From an uncultured Treponema sp. (GTDB lineage: Bacteria > Spirochaetota > Spirochaetia > Treponematales > Treponemataceae), in NCBI GenBank assembly GCA_947176045.1, contig CAMWPF010000010.1, positions 1 to 16,153 of the forward strand: a stretch of 16,153 bases of DNA, given 5' to 3'. Below the pieces are notes generated by a model. That model did no database searches, was not told the DNA's origin, and saw only the letters and a program-made list of their open reading frames with translations. Every line of letters starts with the position of its first letter. Position 1 is the stretch's first letter. The translations under genes were made by a program, and so were the position numbers. This document shows positions 1 to 6,074 of the stretch, piece after piece.

Positions 1-303
1 GCCGCGCATCGCGTAGCCGGTCGCGTCGCCCGCGTTTCCGTGGACGACGATGCTTCCGCCGTTCATCGTGTCGCCGGTCGCGTCCTGGACGTTTCCGTCC
101 ACGATGATTGCGGAGCCGTTCAAGTATGCGCCGAGCGCGTTTCCCGGCGTTCCTGCAATTTCAATCTTTCTGCCGGCAAGTCCGGCGCCAATGTACCGCT
201 GTCCGACGACGCCGAGCAGCTTGACGTGCTTTTCCGCCGAGCTGTGGATCTGCCGGTTCAAGTCCTCGAACTGCAATTTCGGTGTGATGTTGATTTTCAG
301 CAT
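1..303 (-). CDS. Glutamate synthase GXGXG domain protein (GltB3-like), 3' end cut by window
   Basis: The 101 visible codons match the start of the stand-alone GXGXG (glutamate synthase domain 3) family. This domain folds as a right-handed beta-helix and serves as the structural third part of the alpha subunit in split, archaeal-type glutamate synthases. The sequence shows the repeated turns typical of this fold: GAGLAGRKIEIAGTPGNALGAY, then NGSAIIVDGNVQDATGDTM, then GGSIVVHGNAGDATGYAM. The ATG at 303-301 is preceded by a strong AGGAGGT (317-311). That ribosome site overlaps the TAG stop of the upstream oxidoreductase gene, so translation of the two is probably coupled. It is the last visible gene of the five-gene glt operon. 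The full family member is usually longer, so the rest lies left of the window. The family assignment is firm; the exact symbol is not. Confidence 0.9.
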   Translation of the reverse strand, partial: MLKINITPKLQFEDLNRQIHSSAEKHVKLLGVVGQRYIGAGLAGRKIEIAGTPGNALGAYLNGSAIIVDGNVQDATGDTMNGGSIVVHGNAGDATGYAMRG

Positions 304-315
304 GGCCTGTACCTC

Positions 316-1668
316 CTAAAAGCTGACTGTCGCTTCCGCCGGCTCTTCCTTTGCCGAAAGGATTGCCTCGCGCCGCGACTTGCTGAACGCAATCAGGCGC
401 GGCTCCTCTTTGATTGCGTCGAAATCGACGGACGAGACGGGAATCTGTTCGCGGATCATCGACGTGTAGATGCCGCTCCGGGAGATGTCGCCGATGATGA
501 TGAAGCCTTTGAGCAGGTCGTCCTTGACGAAGAATTTACGGTACTGCGCGCTCTGCGCGGGAAGGAAGCCCTTCGCCTTGACTGCCGGGCGGCTTGCGTC
601 GATGCAGTCTCCTGTATAGCTTCCGGCGGTCGCCATGTGCAGCCCGAAGAATCCGGCGGAGTTGAGCGGCATCGCCTTGGTGAACGGCTTCTCGCCGCCC
701 GCCATGTTGATTCCGGCGCACTCGCCTTGAAAGTAGGCGTTCGGAAGCATCGCCAGAATGCGGCTTGCGTCCGCGGTCAGGTCGTAGCTGAGCGTGCAGT
801 CTCCTGCCGCCCAGACGTCCGGGAGCGTCGTCCGGCAGTTCTCATCGATGACGATGCCCTTGTCAACTGCGCCGCCCGCGCCTTCCACAAGCTGCGTGTT
901 CGGGCGCACGCCGACGGCGCAAATCAGCACGTCGAATTCTATGTCGGCGCCGTTGTTTGAATGCGCGGTTCCGCCCAGCGGCGGTTTTTCGCCGTCGGGC
1001 GCGGTTCCTTTGGGATAGTTCGGCGTGAACCGGGCGATGCTGTCGCCGAGCAGGAAGGTGCAGTTGTGCGCCTCCATCTGCTTCTGGATGAGTGCGGAGC
1101 CGTCCTCCAGAAGCGCCGCCGGAAGGACGCGCGGCGCCATTTCGACGACCGTTACGCTGCCGACGCGCTCCGCGATGCCTTCCGCGCACTTCATGCCGAC
1201 AAGCCCCGCGCCGATAATCAGCACGCGGCTCTTCCGGGTGATTGCCTTTTCCACCGCCTTCGCGCTGTCGAGCGACAGGAACGTGAAGTACTGCGGCATG
1301 TCGTCCAAGCCCGCCATCGGCGGCACGAACGGACGGGAGCCGGTCGCGTTGAGGAGCTTTCCGTACGCGACTTCCTCTCCGTCCGCAAGCCGCACGATCT
1401 TGTTTGCGGCGTCGATTGCGGCGGCCGTCCTGCCGGGCATGAACGTTACGTTGTTCTCCTTGTAGAAATGCCTGCCGCGGAGCATCATGTGCCGCTCGTC
1501 CGTGCGCTTTTCCAGCAGATAGGAAATCAGCGGGCGCGAGTACGCGGCGTACTGTTCGTCGGAGATGACGATTATCGGATTCTCTTTGTCCAGCGTGCGG
1601 ATTCCTTCAATGCAGCCGATTGCGGCGGTCGAATTTCCGATGATGACGTATGGTGCAGCTGTTGCCAT
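316..1668 (-). CDS. FAD/NAD(P)-dependent oxidoreductase of the split glutamate synthase operon
   Basis: This is a 450-residue pyridine nucleotide-disulphide oxidoreductase-family flavoprotein, of the type called NADH oxidase or NirB-N-like. It probably feeds electrons from NAD(P)H, through the neighbouring ferredoxin, to the synthase subunit. An N-terminal FAD Rossmann fold reads VIIGNSTAA (8-16), where Ser13 replaces the usual second glycine. The NAD(P) fold has IIGAGLVG (151-158), and the second FAD motif is WAAGD (286-290). Residues about 216-242 look like a hydrophilic insertion. The start was placed at ATG 1668 because AGGAGG lies just upstream (1679-1673); the frame stays open for 24 more codons, but those would overlap the ferredoxin gene. 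There is no CxxxxC redox disulphide, so it is not a thioredoxin or lipoamide reductase. Gene order and family knowledge support the role; the electron donor is inferred. Confidence 0.88.
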   Translation of the reverse strand: MATAAPYVIIGNSTAAIGCIEGIRTLDKENPIIVISDEQYAAYSRPLISYLLEKRTDERHMMLRGRHFYKENNVTFMPGRTAAAIDAANKIVRLADGEEVAYGKLLNATGSRPFVPPMAGLDDMPQYFTFLSLDSAKAVEKAITRKSRVLIIGAGLVGMKCAEGIAERVGSVTVVEMAPRVLPAALLEDGSALIQKQMEAHNCTFLLGDSIARFTPNYPKGTAPDGEKPPLGGTAHSNNGADIEFDVLICAVGVRPNTQLVEGAGGAVDKGIVIDENCRTTLPDVWAAGDCTLSYDLTADASRILAMLPNAYFQGECAGINMAGGEKPFTKAMPLNSAGFFGLHMATAGSYTGDCIDASRPAVKAKGFLPAQSAQYRKFFVKDDLLKGFIIIGDISRSGIYTSMIREQIPVSSVDFDAIKEEPRLIAFSKSRREAILSAKEEPAEATVSF

Positions 1669-1687
1669 TTTTTCCTCCTGTTGTGAA

Positions 1688-2164
1688 TTAGTTCCCGCCT
1701 TCGCCGTGGAAGCCGGGAACGCCGCGCTCCTCGAACACAATCGCGCGGTTCGGGCAGCCTTTGACGCAGGCGGGCGAGCCGTCTGAATTCTTCGCGCATA
1801 GCTCGCACTTCTGGACGACCTGTCCGTTTTCCGCCGCCTGAATGCAGCCGTAGGGGCAGGACAGGATGCACGTATAGCAGCCGACGCACTTTTCGCTGTC
1901 GCAGCAGATGACGCCGTCCTCCAGATGGAGCGCGCCGGTGATGCACGACTTGAGGCAGAGCGGCTCCTCGCAGTGGCGGCACGACACCGCGAAGCTGATG
2001 TGCTTCCTGCCTTCGTCCGCCTCCTCCACCATAATCCGCGGGTGGATCTGCTTTCCTTTGAGCGCCTTGACCATATCCTTCATGCCGGAATTTGCGAAAG
2101 CGCAGTTGTATTCGCACAGATGGCACGCGAGGCACCATTCTTCATTTACGTAGACACGTTTCAA
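1688..2164 (-). CDS. Four-cluster 4Fe-4S ferredoxin-like electron-transfer protein (TTG start)
   Basis: This 158-residue protein has 16 cysteines in four groups that could bind four [4Fe-4S] clusters: C11/C14/C17/C21, C62/C65/C70/C74, C93/C96/C99/C103 and C120/C123/C133/C137. This is the HydN/HycB/CooF-like layout of electron-transfer subunits. It is cytoplasmic, with no signal or membrane segment. The likely role is to wire the FAD oxidoreductase encoded just downstream to the Fe-S centres of the synthase subunit encoded just upstream. The start is a TTG at 2164, chosen because GGAGGT sits 6 bases upstream and homology begins at once (KRVYVNEEWC). An ATG at 2224 in the same frame would add 20 low-complexity residues and overlap the upstream gene by 26 bases. 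The family is certain; the exact partner is inferred from position. Confidence 0.88.
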   Translation of the reverse strand: MKRVYVNEEWCLACHLCEYNCAFANSGMKDMVKALKGKQIHPRIMVEEADEGRKHISFAVSCRHCEEPLCLKSCITGALHLEDGVICCDSEKCVGCYTCILSCPYGCIQAAENGQVVQKCELCAKNSDGSPACVKGCPNRAIVFEERGVPGFHGEGGN

Positions 2165-2198
2165 TTGCTGACCTCCAAACTGTCTTGCCGCCGTTCCG

Positions 2199-3707
2199 TC
2201 ATTCTCCGGCGTGCTTGATTCCAAGGATAGAAAGCTCCTTTTCGCTCAGCCCGATTCCGCGGAGCATGAGGCGGTTTCCGCGCATGACTTCGATGGAATT
2301 GATTCCCATGCCGCCCATCATTTCCTTGATTTCGCGCGTCCATGCGGTTACGAGGTTGACGAGCCGCTCGCAGCCGACTTCCGGGTTCAGGCGCTTCACC
2401 AGGTCGGCGCGCTGCGTCGCGATGCCCCAGTTGCACTTCCCCGACTGGCAGGTGCGGCACAAGTGGCAGCCGAGCGCGAGCAGCGCCGCCGTTCCCAAAT
2501 ACACCGCGTCCGCGCCGAGGCAGACTGCCTTCACGATGTCGGCGCTGCTGCGGATGGAGCCGCCGCAGACGACGGAAACCTGGTCGCGGATGCCTTCGTC
2601 GCGGAGGCGCTGGTCGACGGCTGCAAGCGCAAGCTCGATCGGAATGCCGACGTTGTCGCGGATCCTCGTGGGAGCCGCGCCCGTTCCGCCGCGCATTCCG
2701 TCGATGGCGATGACGTCGGCGCCGCTGCGGGCGATGCCGCTCGCAATCGCCGCGACGTTGTGCACCGCCGCAATTTTGACGATGACGGGCTTCGTGTACT
2801 CCGTCGCCTCTTTGAGCGAATAAATCAGCTGGCGCAGGTCTTCGATGGAATAAATGTCATGGTGCGGCGCCGGCGAGATGGCGTCCGTCCCCAGCGGAAT
2901 CATGCGCGTTTCGGAGACGGACTCGGACACCTTCTTTCCCGGAAGGTGTCCGCCGATGCCCGGCTTCGCGCCCTGTCCCATCTTGATTTCGATGGCGCAT
3001 CCGGCTTCCAGATAGTTCTGGTGGACGCCGAAGCGTCCCGACGCGACCTGCACGATGGTGTTCGGGCCGTACTGGTAGAAGTCTTTGTGCAATCCGCCTT
3101 CCCCGGTGTTGTAGCAGATTCCCAGCTGCTGCGCGGCGCGGGCGAGCGACTCGTGGGCGTTGTAGCTGATGGCGCCGTAGCTCATGGCGCTGAACATGAT
3201 CGGCGTGGAAAGGTCGATCCGCGGCGGCAGCTCTGTCCTGATGGAGCCGTCCTCATTCCGTTCGATTTTGGAAAGGCGCTTCCCGAGCGACACCTTCGTC
3301 TCCATCGGCTCGCGCAGCGGGTCGATGGAAGGATTGGTTACCTGCGACGCGTTGATGAGGATTCTGTCCCAGTAGACCGGGATGGAGCCGTTCGGATTTC
3401 CCATCGACGAGAGGAGCGCCGCGCCTGTCGAAGCCTGCTTGTAGATTTCATGAATCGCCGTCTGCGGCCAGTTCGCGTTCGGACGCAGCGTGTCCTCGCT
3501 CCTCACGATTTGCAGCGCGTGGACGGGGCACAGCGAGACGCAGCGGTGGCACGCGACGCACTTTTCATTGTCCGCGAGCATGACGCCAAGCTCCGCGTCG
3601 AACCGGTGCACGAGGTTCGCGCACTGCCGTTCGCAGACGCGGCAGCCGAGGCATTTGTCCTTGTCGCGCTTGATTTCAAATTCTGGATACATATAATCGA
3701 TTGCCAT
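2199..3707 (-). CDS. gltB: Glutamate synthase FMN/Fe-S domain protein (GltB2-like) with N-terminal ferredoxin domain
   Basis: This 502-residue protein is the synthase core of the split glutamate synthase: 2-oxoglutarate plus ammonia, delivered from glutamine, is reduced to glutamate on FMN. An N-terminal 2[4Fe-4S] ferredoxin segment has C19/C22/C25/C29 and C50/C53/C56/C60. The FMN-binding TIM barrel follows from about residue 90, with SAMSYGAIS, the lysine-containing IEIKMGQGAKPGIGGHLPG, SPAPHHDIYSIEDL and the phosphate-binding IDGMRGGTGAAP. Near residues 412-425, CHLCRTCQSGKC supplies the cysteines for the 3Fe-4S cluster. The start is ATG 3707, which has GGGAG in front of it; the in-frame ATG four codons upstream lacks a ribosome site. 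Unlike the proteobacterial 1500-residue GltB, the amidotransferase and GXGXG parts are separate genes, as in archaea, clostridia and Thermotoga. The product call is very secure. Confidence 0.95.
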   Translation of the reverse strand: MAIDYMYPEFEIKRDKDKCLGCRVCERQCANLVHRFDAELGVMLADNEKCVACHRCVSLCPVHALQIVRSEDTLRPNANWPQTAIHEIYKQASTGAALLSSMGNPNGSIPVYWDRILINASQVTNPSIDPLREPMETKVSLGKRLSKIERNEDGSIRTELPPRIDLSTPIMFSAMSYGAISYNAHESLARAAQQLGICYNTGEGGLHKDFYQYGPNTIVQVASGRFGVHQNYLEAGCAIEIKMGQGAKPGIGGHLPGKKVSESVSETRMIPLGTDAISPAPHHDIYSIEDLRQLIYSLKEATEYTKPVIVKIAAVHNVAAIASGIARSGADVIAIDGMRGGTGAAPTRIRDNVGIPIELALAAVDQRLRDEGIRDQVSVVCGGSIRSSADIVKAVCLGADAVYLGTAALLALGCHLCRTCQSGKCNWGIATQRADLVKRLNPEVGCERLVNLVTAWTREIKEMMGGMGINSIEVMRGNRLMLRGIGLSEKELSILGIKHAGE

Positions 3708-3735
3708 GTTTTCTCCCATAATATGCGGGCCGGAA

Positions 3736-4839
3736 CTATATGTTCCGCGCGCCTTCGTCGTTCAGCGTTACAATGACCGGCTCTCCGCCTGCCGGCGACC
3801 ACACTTTGTCAAGTTCCGGCGCGATGACGCGGATGGCGCTCTCCTCGCTTGCGAAATACGTCATGTCGCCTTTTTCCGCGCAGACCATCGAGCGCAGCTT
3901 GAGGCGGTCGTTGAGCGCCATAAGTCCGCCTTCGAATCCGACGAGGATTGAGAACGGCCCGGTAATCAGCAGCTCCGGGAACTGCTTTCGCAGGAACGTG
4001 TAGTGCGCGCGCTCGGCTTCATCCATCTTTTCAATCGACGGCCAGAACGGCGCGGCGACAGTATGCGCGACTTCCTCGAATGAAAGCCCCTGCTTCCGCA
4101 CAAGGTAGTCGATGGCGTACGTAATCACCTCCGTGTCCGTCAGCAGGTTGCATTTGTAGCCGAACATTTCGATGAAGCGGCGGTTCGCGTCGTAGGAGGA
4201 GATTTCTCCGTTGTGGACGACGGTGAAGTCCAGAAAGGCGAACGGATGCGCGCCGCCCCACCAGCCCGGCGTGTTCGTCGGATAGCGTCCGTGCGCGGTC
4301 CAGCAATAGCCTTCGTATTCTTCCAGCCGGTAGAAGCGTCCGACGTCTTCCGGGTAGCCGACCGCCTTGAAGACGCCCATGTTCTTTCCGCTGGAAAAGA
4401 CGTACGCGCCGTCAATCCGCGTGTTGACGTGGTTCACGCACTGGCCGGTGTATTCCTTTTCGTCGAGCGCGGATGCGGTGAGCTTTGTGCGCAGCGGCGC
4501 GACGAAGTAGCGCCAAATCAGCGGCTCGTCCGTGATTTCGGGGATTTTCCGCGTCGGGATTTTGGAAAGGTTGATGATGTCGAAGTGTTCTTCCAGAAAG
4601 CGCTCGCATTCGTGCTTTGCGTCCAGACTGTTGTAGAAGATGTGCAGGGCGTAGTACTGCTTGTACTCCGGATAGATGCCGTATCCGGCGAAGCCGCCGC
4701 CCAGCCCGTTGGAACGGTCGTGCATGACGGCGATCGATGTGATGATGTCCTCGCCGGTCATGCGCCCGCCCGATTTTGAAAAAATGCCGGAAATCGCGCA
4801 CCCTGACGGAATGCGGACTTCTCCTTCTTTTTGCAGCAT
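3736..4839 (-). CDS. Glutamine amidotransferase (class II) domain protein of split glutamate synthase (GltB1-like)
   Basis: This 367-residue protein releases ammonia from glutamine for the synthase subunit. Class II amidotransferases use an N-terminal cysteine. Here a 13-residue propeptide (ending RIPSG) precedes Cys14 in CAISGIFSKSGG, so maturation by cleavage before Cys14 is expected. Other family marks are HGRYPTNTPGWWGGAHPF, VVHNGEISSYD (about residue 207) and LLTDTEVITYAIDYL. The start at 4839 has GGAGG 4 bases upstream. It is the first gene of the operon, 28 bases ahead of gltB, and follows a leader with an attenuator-like terminator. The length fits the stand-alone archaeal-type GltB1 family. 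An asparagine synthase or GlmS assignment is excluded by the lack of their C-terminal domains and by the operon context. Confidence 0.93.
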   Translation of the reverse strand: MLQKEGEVRIPSGCAISGIFSKSGGRMTGEDIITSIAVMHDRSNGLGGGFAGYGIYPEYKQYYALHIFYNSLDAKHECERFLEEHFDIINLSKIPTRKIPEITDEPLIWRYFVAPLRTKLTASALDEKEYTGQCVNHVNTRIDGAYVFSSGKNMGVFKAVGYPEDVGRFYRLEEYEGYCWTAHGRYPTNTPGWWGGAHPFAFLDFTVVHNGEISSYDANRRFIEMFGYKCNLLTDTEVITYAIDYLVRKQGLSFEEVAHTVAAPFWPSIEKMDEAERAHYTFLRKQFPELLITGPFSILVGFEGGLMALNDRLKLRSMVCAEKGDMTYFASEESAIRVIAPELDKVWSPAGGEPVIVTLNDEGARNI

Positions 4840-4874
4840 GGTTCCTCCAGAAAATCAAGAAAGTCAGAAAGGAC

Positions 4875-4934
4875 AAAAAAAAGACGTCCTGCAAAACCCA
4901 CTGCCCGCGGCAATAGCTTTTGCAAAACGTCTTT
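4875..4934 (-). terminator. Leader terminator (attenuator) of the glt operon
   Basis: Transcribed leftward, this 5' leader segment folds into an unusually long hairpin. AAAGACGUUUUGCAAAA (4934-4918) pairs with UUUUGCAGGACGUCUUU (4896-4880) over 17 bp, including two G-U pairs. A G-G mismatch follows, then CUAUUGCC (4916-4909) pairs with GGCAGUGG (4905-4898) around a GCG loop. A run of eight U (4882-4875) follows. It lies between the operon promoter and the first gene, about 35 bases before the start codon of that gene, so most transcripts should end here unless folding is prevented. That placement is what defines an attenuator. The signal that relieves it is not shown by the sequence. Confidence 0.85.
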
Positions 4935-4940
4935 GTTTGC
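4922..4940 (-). promoter_or_regulatory. Candidate antiterminator hairpin with A-N-N-G-N-N hexaloop (ANTAR-like)
   Basis: At the very 5' end of the leader, GCAAAC and GUUUUGC pair (six bp with one bulged U) around the six-base loop AAAGAC, with A at loop position 1 and G at position 4. Its 3' half is the first part of the terminator's 5' arm, so the two structures exclude each other. ANTAR-domain regulators bind paired hairpins with such hexaloops and often control nitrogen genes. Here the second hairpin is weak: AUUGCC (4914-4909) has the A1/G4 pattern, but only a 2-bp G-C stem with a bulged U flanks it. The assignment is therefore tentative. Confidence 0.4.
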
Positions 4941-4948
4941 GTACCAAC

Positions 4949-4977
4949 ACTATATAGCTAACTGAACAATTATGCAA
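4949..4977 (-). promoter_or_regulatory. Sigma70-type promoter of the glt operon
   Basis: Reading leftward, TTGCAT (4977-4972) and TATAGT (4954-4949) are separated by exactly 17 bases. Transcription would begin near 4941-4943, directly before the candidate antiterminator hairpin, so almost the whole leader is taken up by the hairpin and terminator. It is divergent from the uppP promoter. Confidence 0.7.
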
Positions 4978-5047
4978 GAGTTTTCGTAAAATTGCGCGAA
5001 AAACGGCGAATTTTTTGATTTTTATGGTCGAACCGCGCGTTTTTTCG

Positions 5048-5053
5048 TATAAT
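5048..5053 (+). promoter_or_regulatory. -10 box of the uppP promoter
   Basis: A perfect TATAAT stands 42 bases before the uppP start codon in the AT-rich divergent region. At 17-base spacing the -35 (5025-5030, TGGTCG) matches only half of the consensus, so an activator or an alternative -35 may be involved. Nothing else gene-like is visible between 4978 and 5095. Confidence 0.5.
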
Positions 5054-5095
5054 GTGCTGATTTTCAAGATTTTTTCCAAAAAAACAGGGGTTCGT

Positions 5096-5977
5096 ATGAC
5101 TATTGTGCAGGGCATTTTGCTTGGAATTTTGCAGGGAATCGCGGAATTTCTGCCGATTTCGTCCTCAGGGCATCTCGCCGTGGCGCAGAAGCTGTTCGGG
5201 CTGGAGGACGTTCCGCTCCTTTTCGACGTCATGCTCCATCTGGCGACGCTTGCGGCGGTCGTCCTCTACTTCCGCCGGACAATCGGTCGGCTGTTCGCCG
5301 TCCTTGGCAGATGGATTGCGCGCCGCCCTGCGCCTGCGGAATCAGATGGCGCGGACTTCCTGTGCGGAACCGAGGAGCGCGGGCGGCGCACCATTGCCGC
5401 CGTCATTCTGACGACTGCCGCGACCGGCGCCATCGGCGTGTTCACGAGCAGGCTGGTTCCCGCCCTGCCGCTCAAAGCCGTCTGCGGAGGATTCATCGTT
5501 ACTGCGGGGCTTTTGGTTTTTTCTTCGGTTCTGGAGCGCTCGCGCGCCCGGAAGGATGCGGCGCCGGCTGGCGGCGGGGATGCCGCGGCTTCCGCGCCGT
5601 CCGGCAAGGGAATCAGTCCGGCGCAGGCGCTCGCCATCGGCGTGATGCAGGGCGTCGGAACGCTTCCCGGCATTTCTCGCTCCGGCGCCACCATTGCAGG
5701 CGCGCAGCTCAGCGGCGTCAGCCGGACTGCCGCGGGAGAGTATTCGTTCCTCGTATCGATTCCCGCAATCCTCGGCGCGTTCCTTCTGGAAGTGAAGGAT
5801 TTGTCGGAAGTCGGCGCGTCCGTCGGCGCGGCGCCTGTCATTGCGGGATGCGCCGCCGCATTCGCGTGGGGCTATCTCGCGCTCGCATTCCTCATGAAAA
5901 TCATCCGCCGCGGCAAGCTTGAATGGTTCGCCGCCTATCTGGTTCCCGTCGGCGTTCTCGGCATGATTTTCCTGTAA
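5096..5977 (+). CDS. uppP: Undecaprenyl-diphosphatase (BacA/UppP family)
   Basis: This is a 293-residue integral membrane enzyme that dephosphorylates undecaprenyl pyrophosphate to recycle the lipid carrier for peptidoglycan and other envelope glycans; extra copies give bacitracin resistance. The signature region is GILQGIAEFLPISSSGHL, with the glutamate/glutamine motif at Q13-E17 and His26. The second motif is LPGISRSGATIAG, with Arg195. Several hydrophobic helices follow the expected pattern, and the C-terminus ends in a helix (YLVPVGVLGMIFL). A hydrophilic loop around residues 150-175, rich in Ala, Gly and Arg, makes it slightly longer than the usual roughly 270 residues. The frame opens upstream at 5015, but homology begins at MTIVQGI and AGGGG precedes it, so ATG 5096 was chosen. 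It is monocistronic: a strong hairpin terminator follows. Confidence 0.96.
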   Translation: MTIVQGILLGILQGIAEFLPISSSGHLAVAQKLFGLEDVPLLFDVMLHLATLAAVVLYFRRTIGRLFAVLGRWIARRPAPAESDGADFLCGTEERGRRTIAAVILTTAATGAIGVFTSRLVPALPLKAVCGGFIVTAGLLVFSSVLERSRARKDAAPAGGGDAAASAPSGKGISPAQALAIGVMQGVGTLPGISRSGATIAGAQLSGVSRTAAGEYSFLVSIPAILGAFLLEVKDLSEVGASVGAAPVIAGCAAAFAWGYLALAFLMKIIRRGKLEWFAAYLVPVGVLGMIFL

Positions 5978-6005
5978 AAAAAGATATAAAAAACGTGCTT
6001 TCCTC

Positions 6006-6030
6006 TAGACACGATGGGGGGGGGTACAAT
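6006..6030 (+). promoter_or_regulatory. Candidate poly-G-spaced promoter of the lipoprotein gene
   Basis: TAGACA (6006-6011, five of six matches to TTGACA) and TACAAT (6025-6030, five of six matches to TATAAT) are separated by only 13 bases, nine of which are an unbroken G run. An optimal 17-base spacer would need four more G. A TATAAA at 5985-5990 with no good -35 is the competing candidate; in that case the G run would lie in the leader. Confidence 0.45.
6016..6024 (+). repeat. Homopolymeric run of nine G
   Basis: Nine consecutive G lie between the uppP and lipoprotein genes, the longest G or C homopolymer I noticed in the window. G runs of this size slip during replication, and in Treponema pallidum poly-G tracts upstream of tpr and other surface genes vary in length. 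Here the run sits inside a candidate promoter spacer. The exact length could also be affected by sequencing error. Confidence 0.9.
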
Positions 6031-6074
6031 CTCCTTGCCATTTCGCAGGTGCGGGATGGCAAGGAGATTTTTTT
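6028..6074 (+). terminator. uppP terminator hairpin that contains the lipoprotein ribosome site
   Basis: AATCTCCTTGCCAT (6028-6041) and ATGGCAAGGAGATT (6056-6069) form a perfect 14-bp stem, and CGC/GCG can pair inside the loop. The T tract runs to 6074 and is immediately followed by the ATG of the next gene. The 3' arm carries AAGGAG (6061-6066), the Shine-Dalgarno sequence of that gene, so the structure acts both as the uppP terminator and as a lid on the ribosome site in read-through RNA. Confidence 0.9.

Noticed and set aside
2211..3776. Long plus-strand open frame opposite gltB (521 codons)
   Set aside because: It mirrors the gltB coding strand, has Arg/Ala-rich composition and no family motif; GC-rich codons make antisense frames stay open.
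4898..4918. Complete second ANTAR hairpin in the glt leader
   Set aside because: The AUUGCC loop pattern exists, but flanking bases form only two G-C pairs; I therefore report the motif as partial.
4861..4930. Plus-strand terminator reading toward uppP
   Set aside because: The hairpin is symmetrical, but its plus-strand 3' side lacks a clean T run and no plus-strand gene precedes it.
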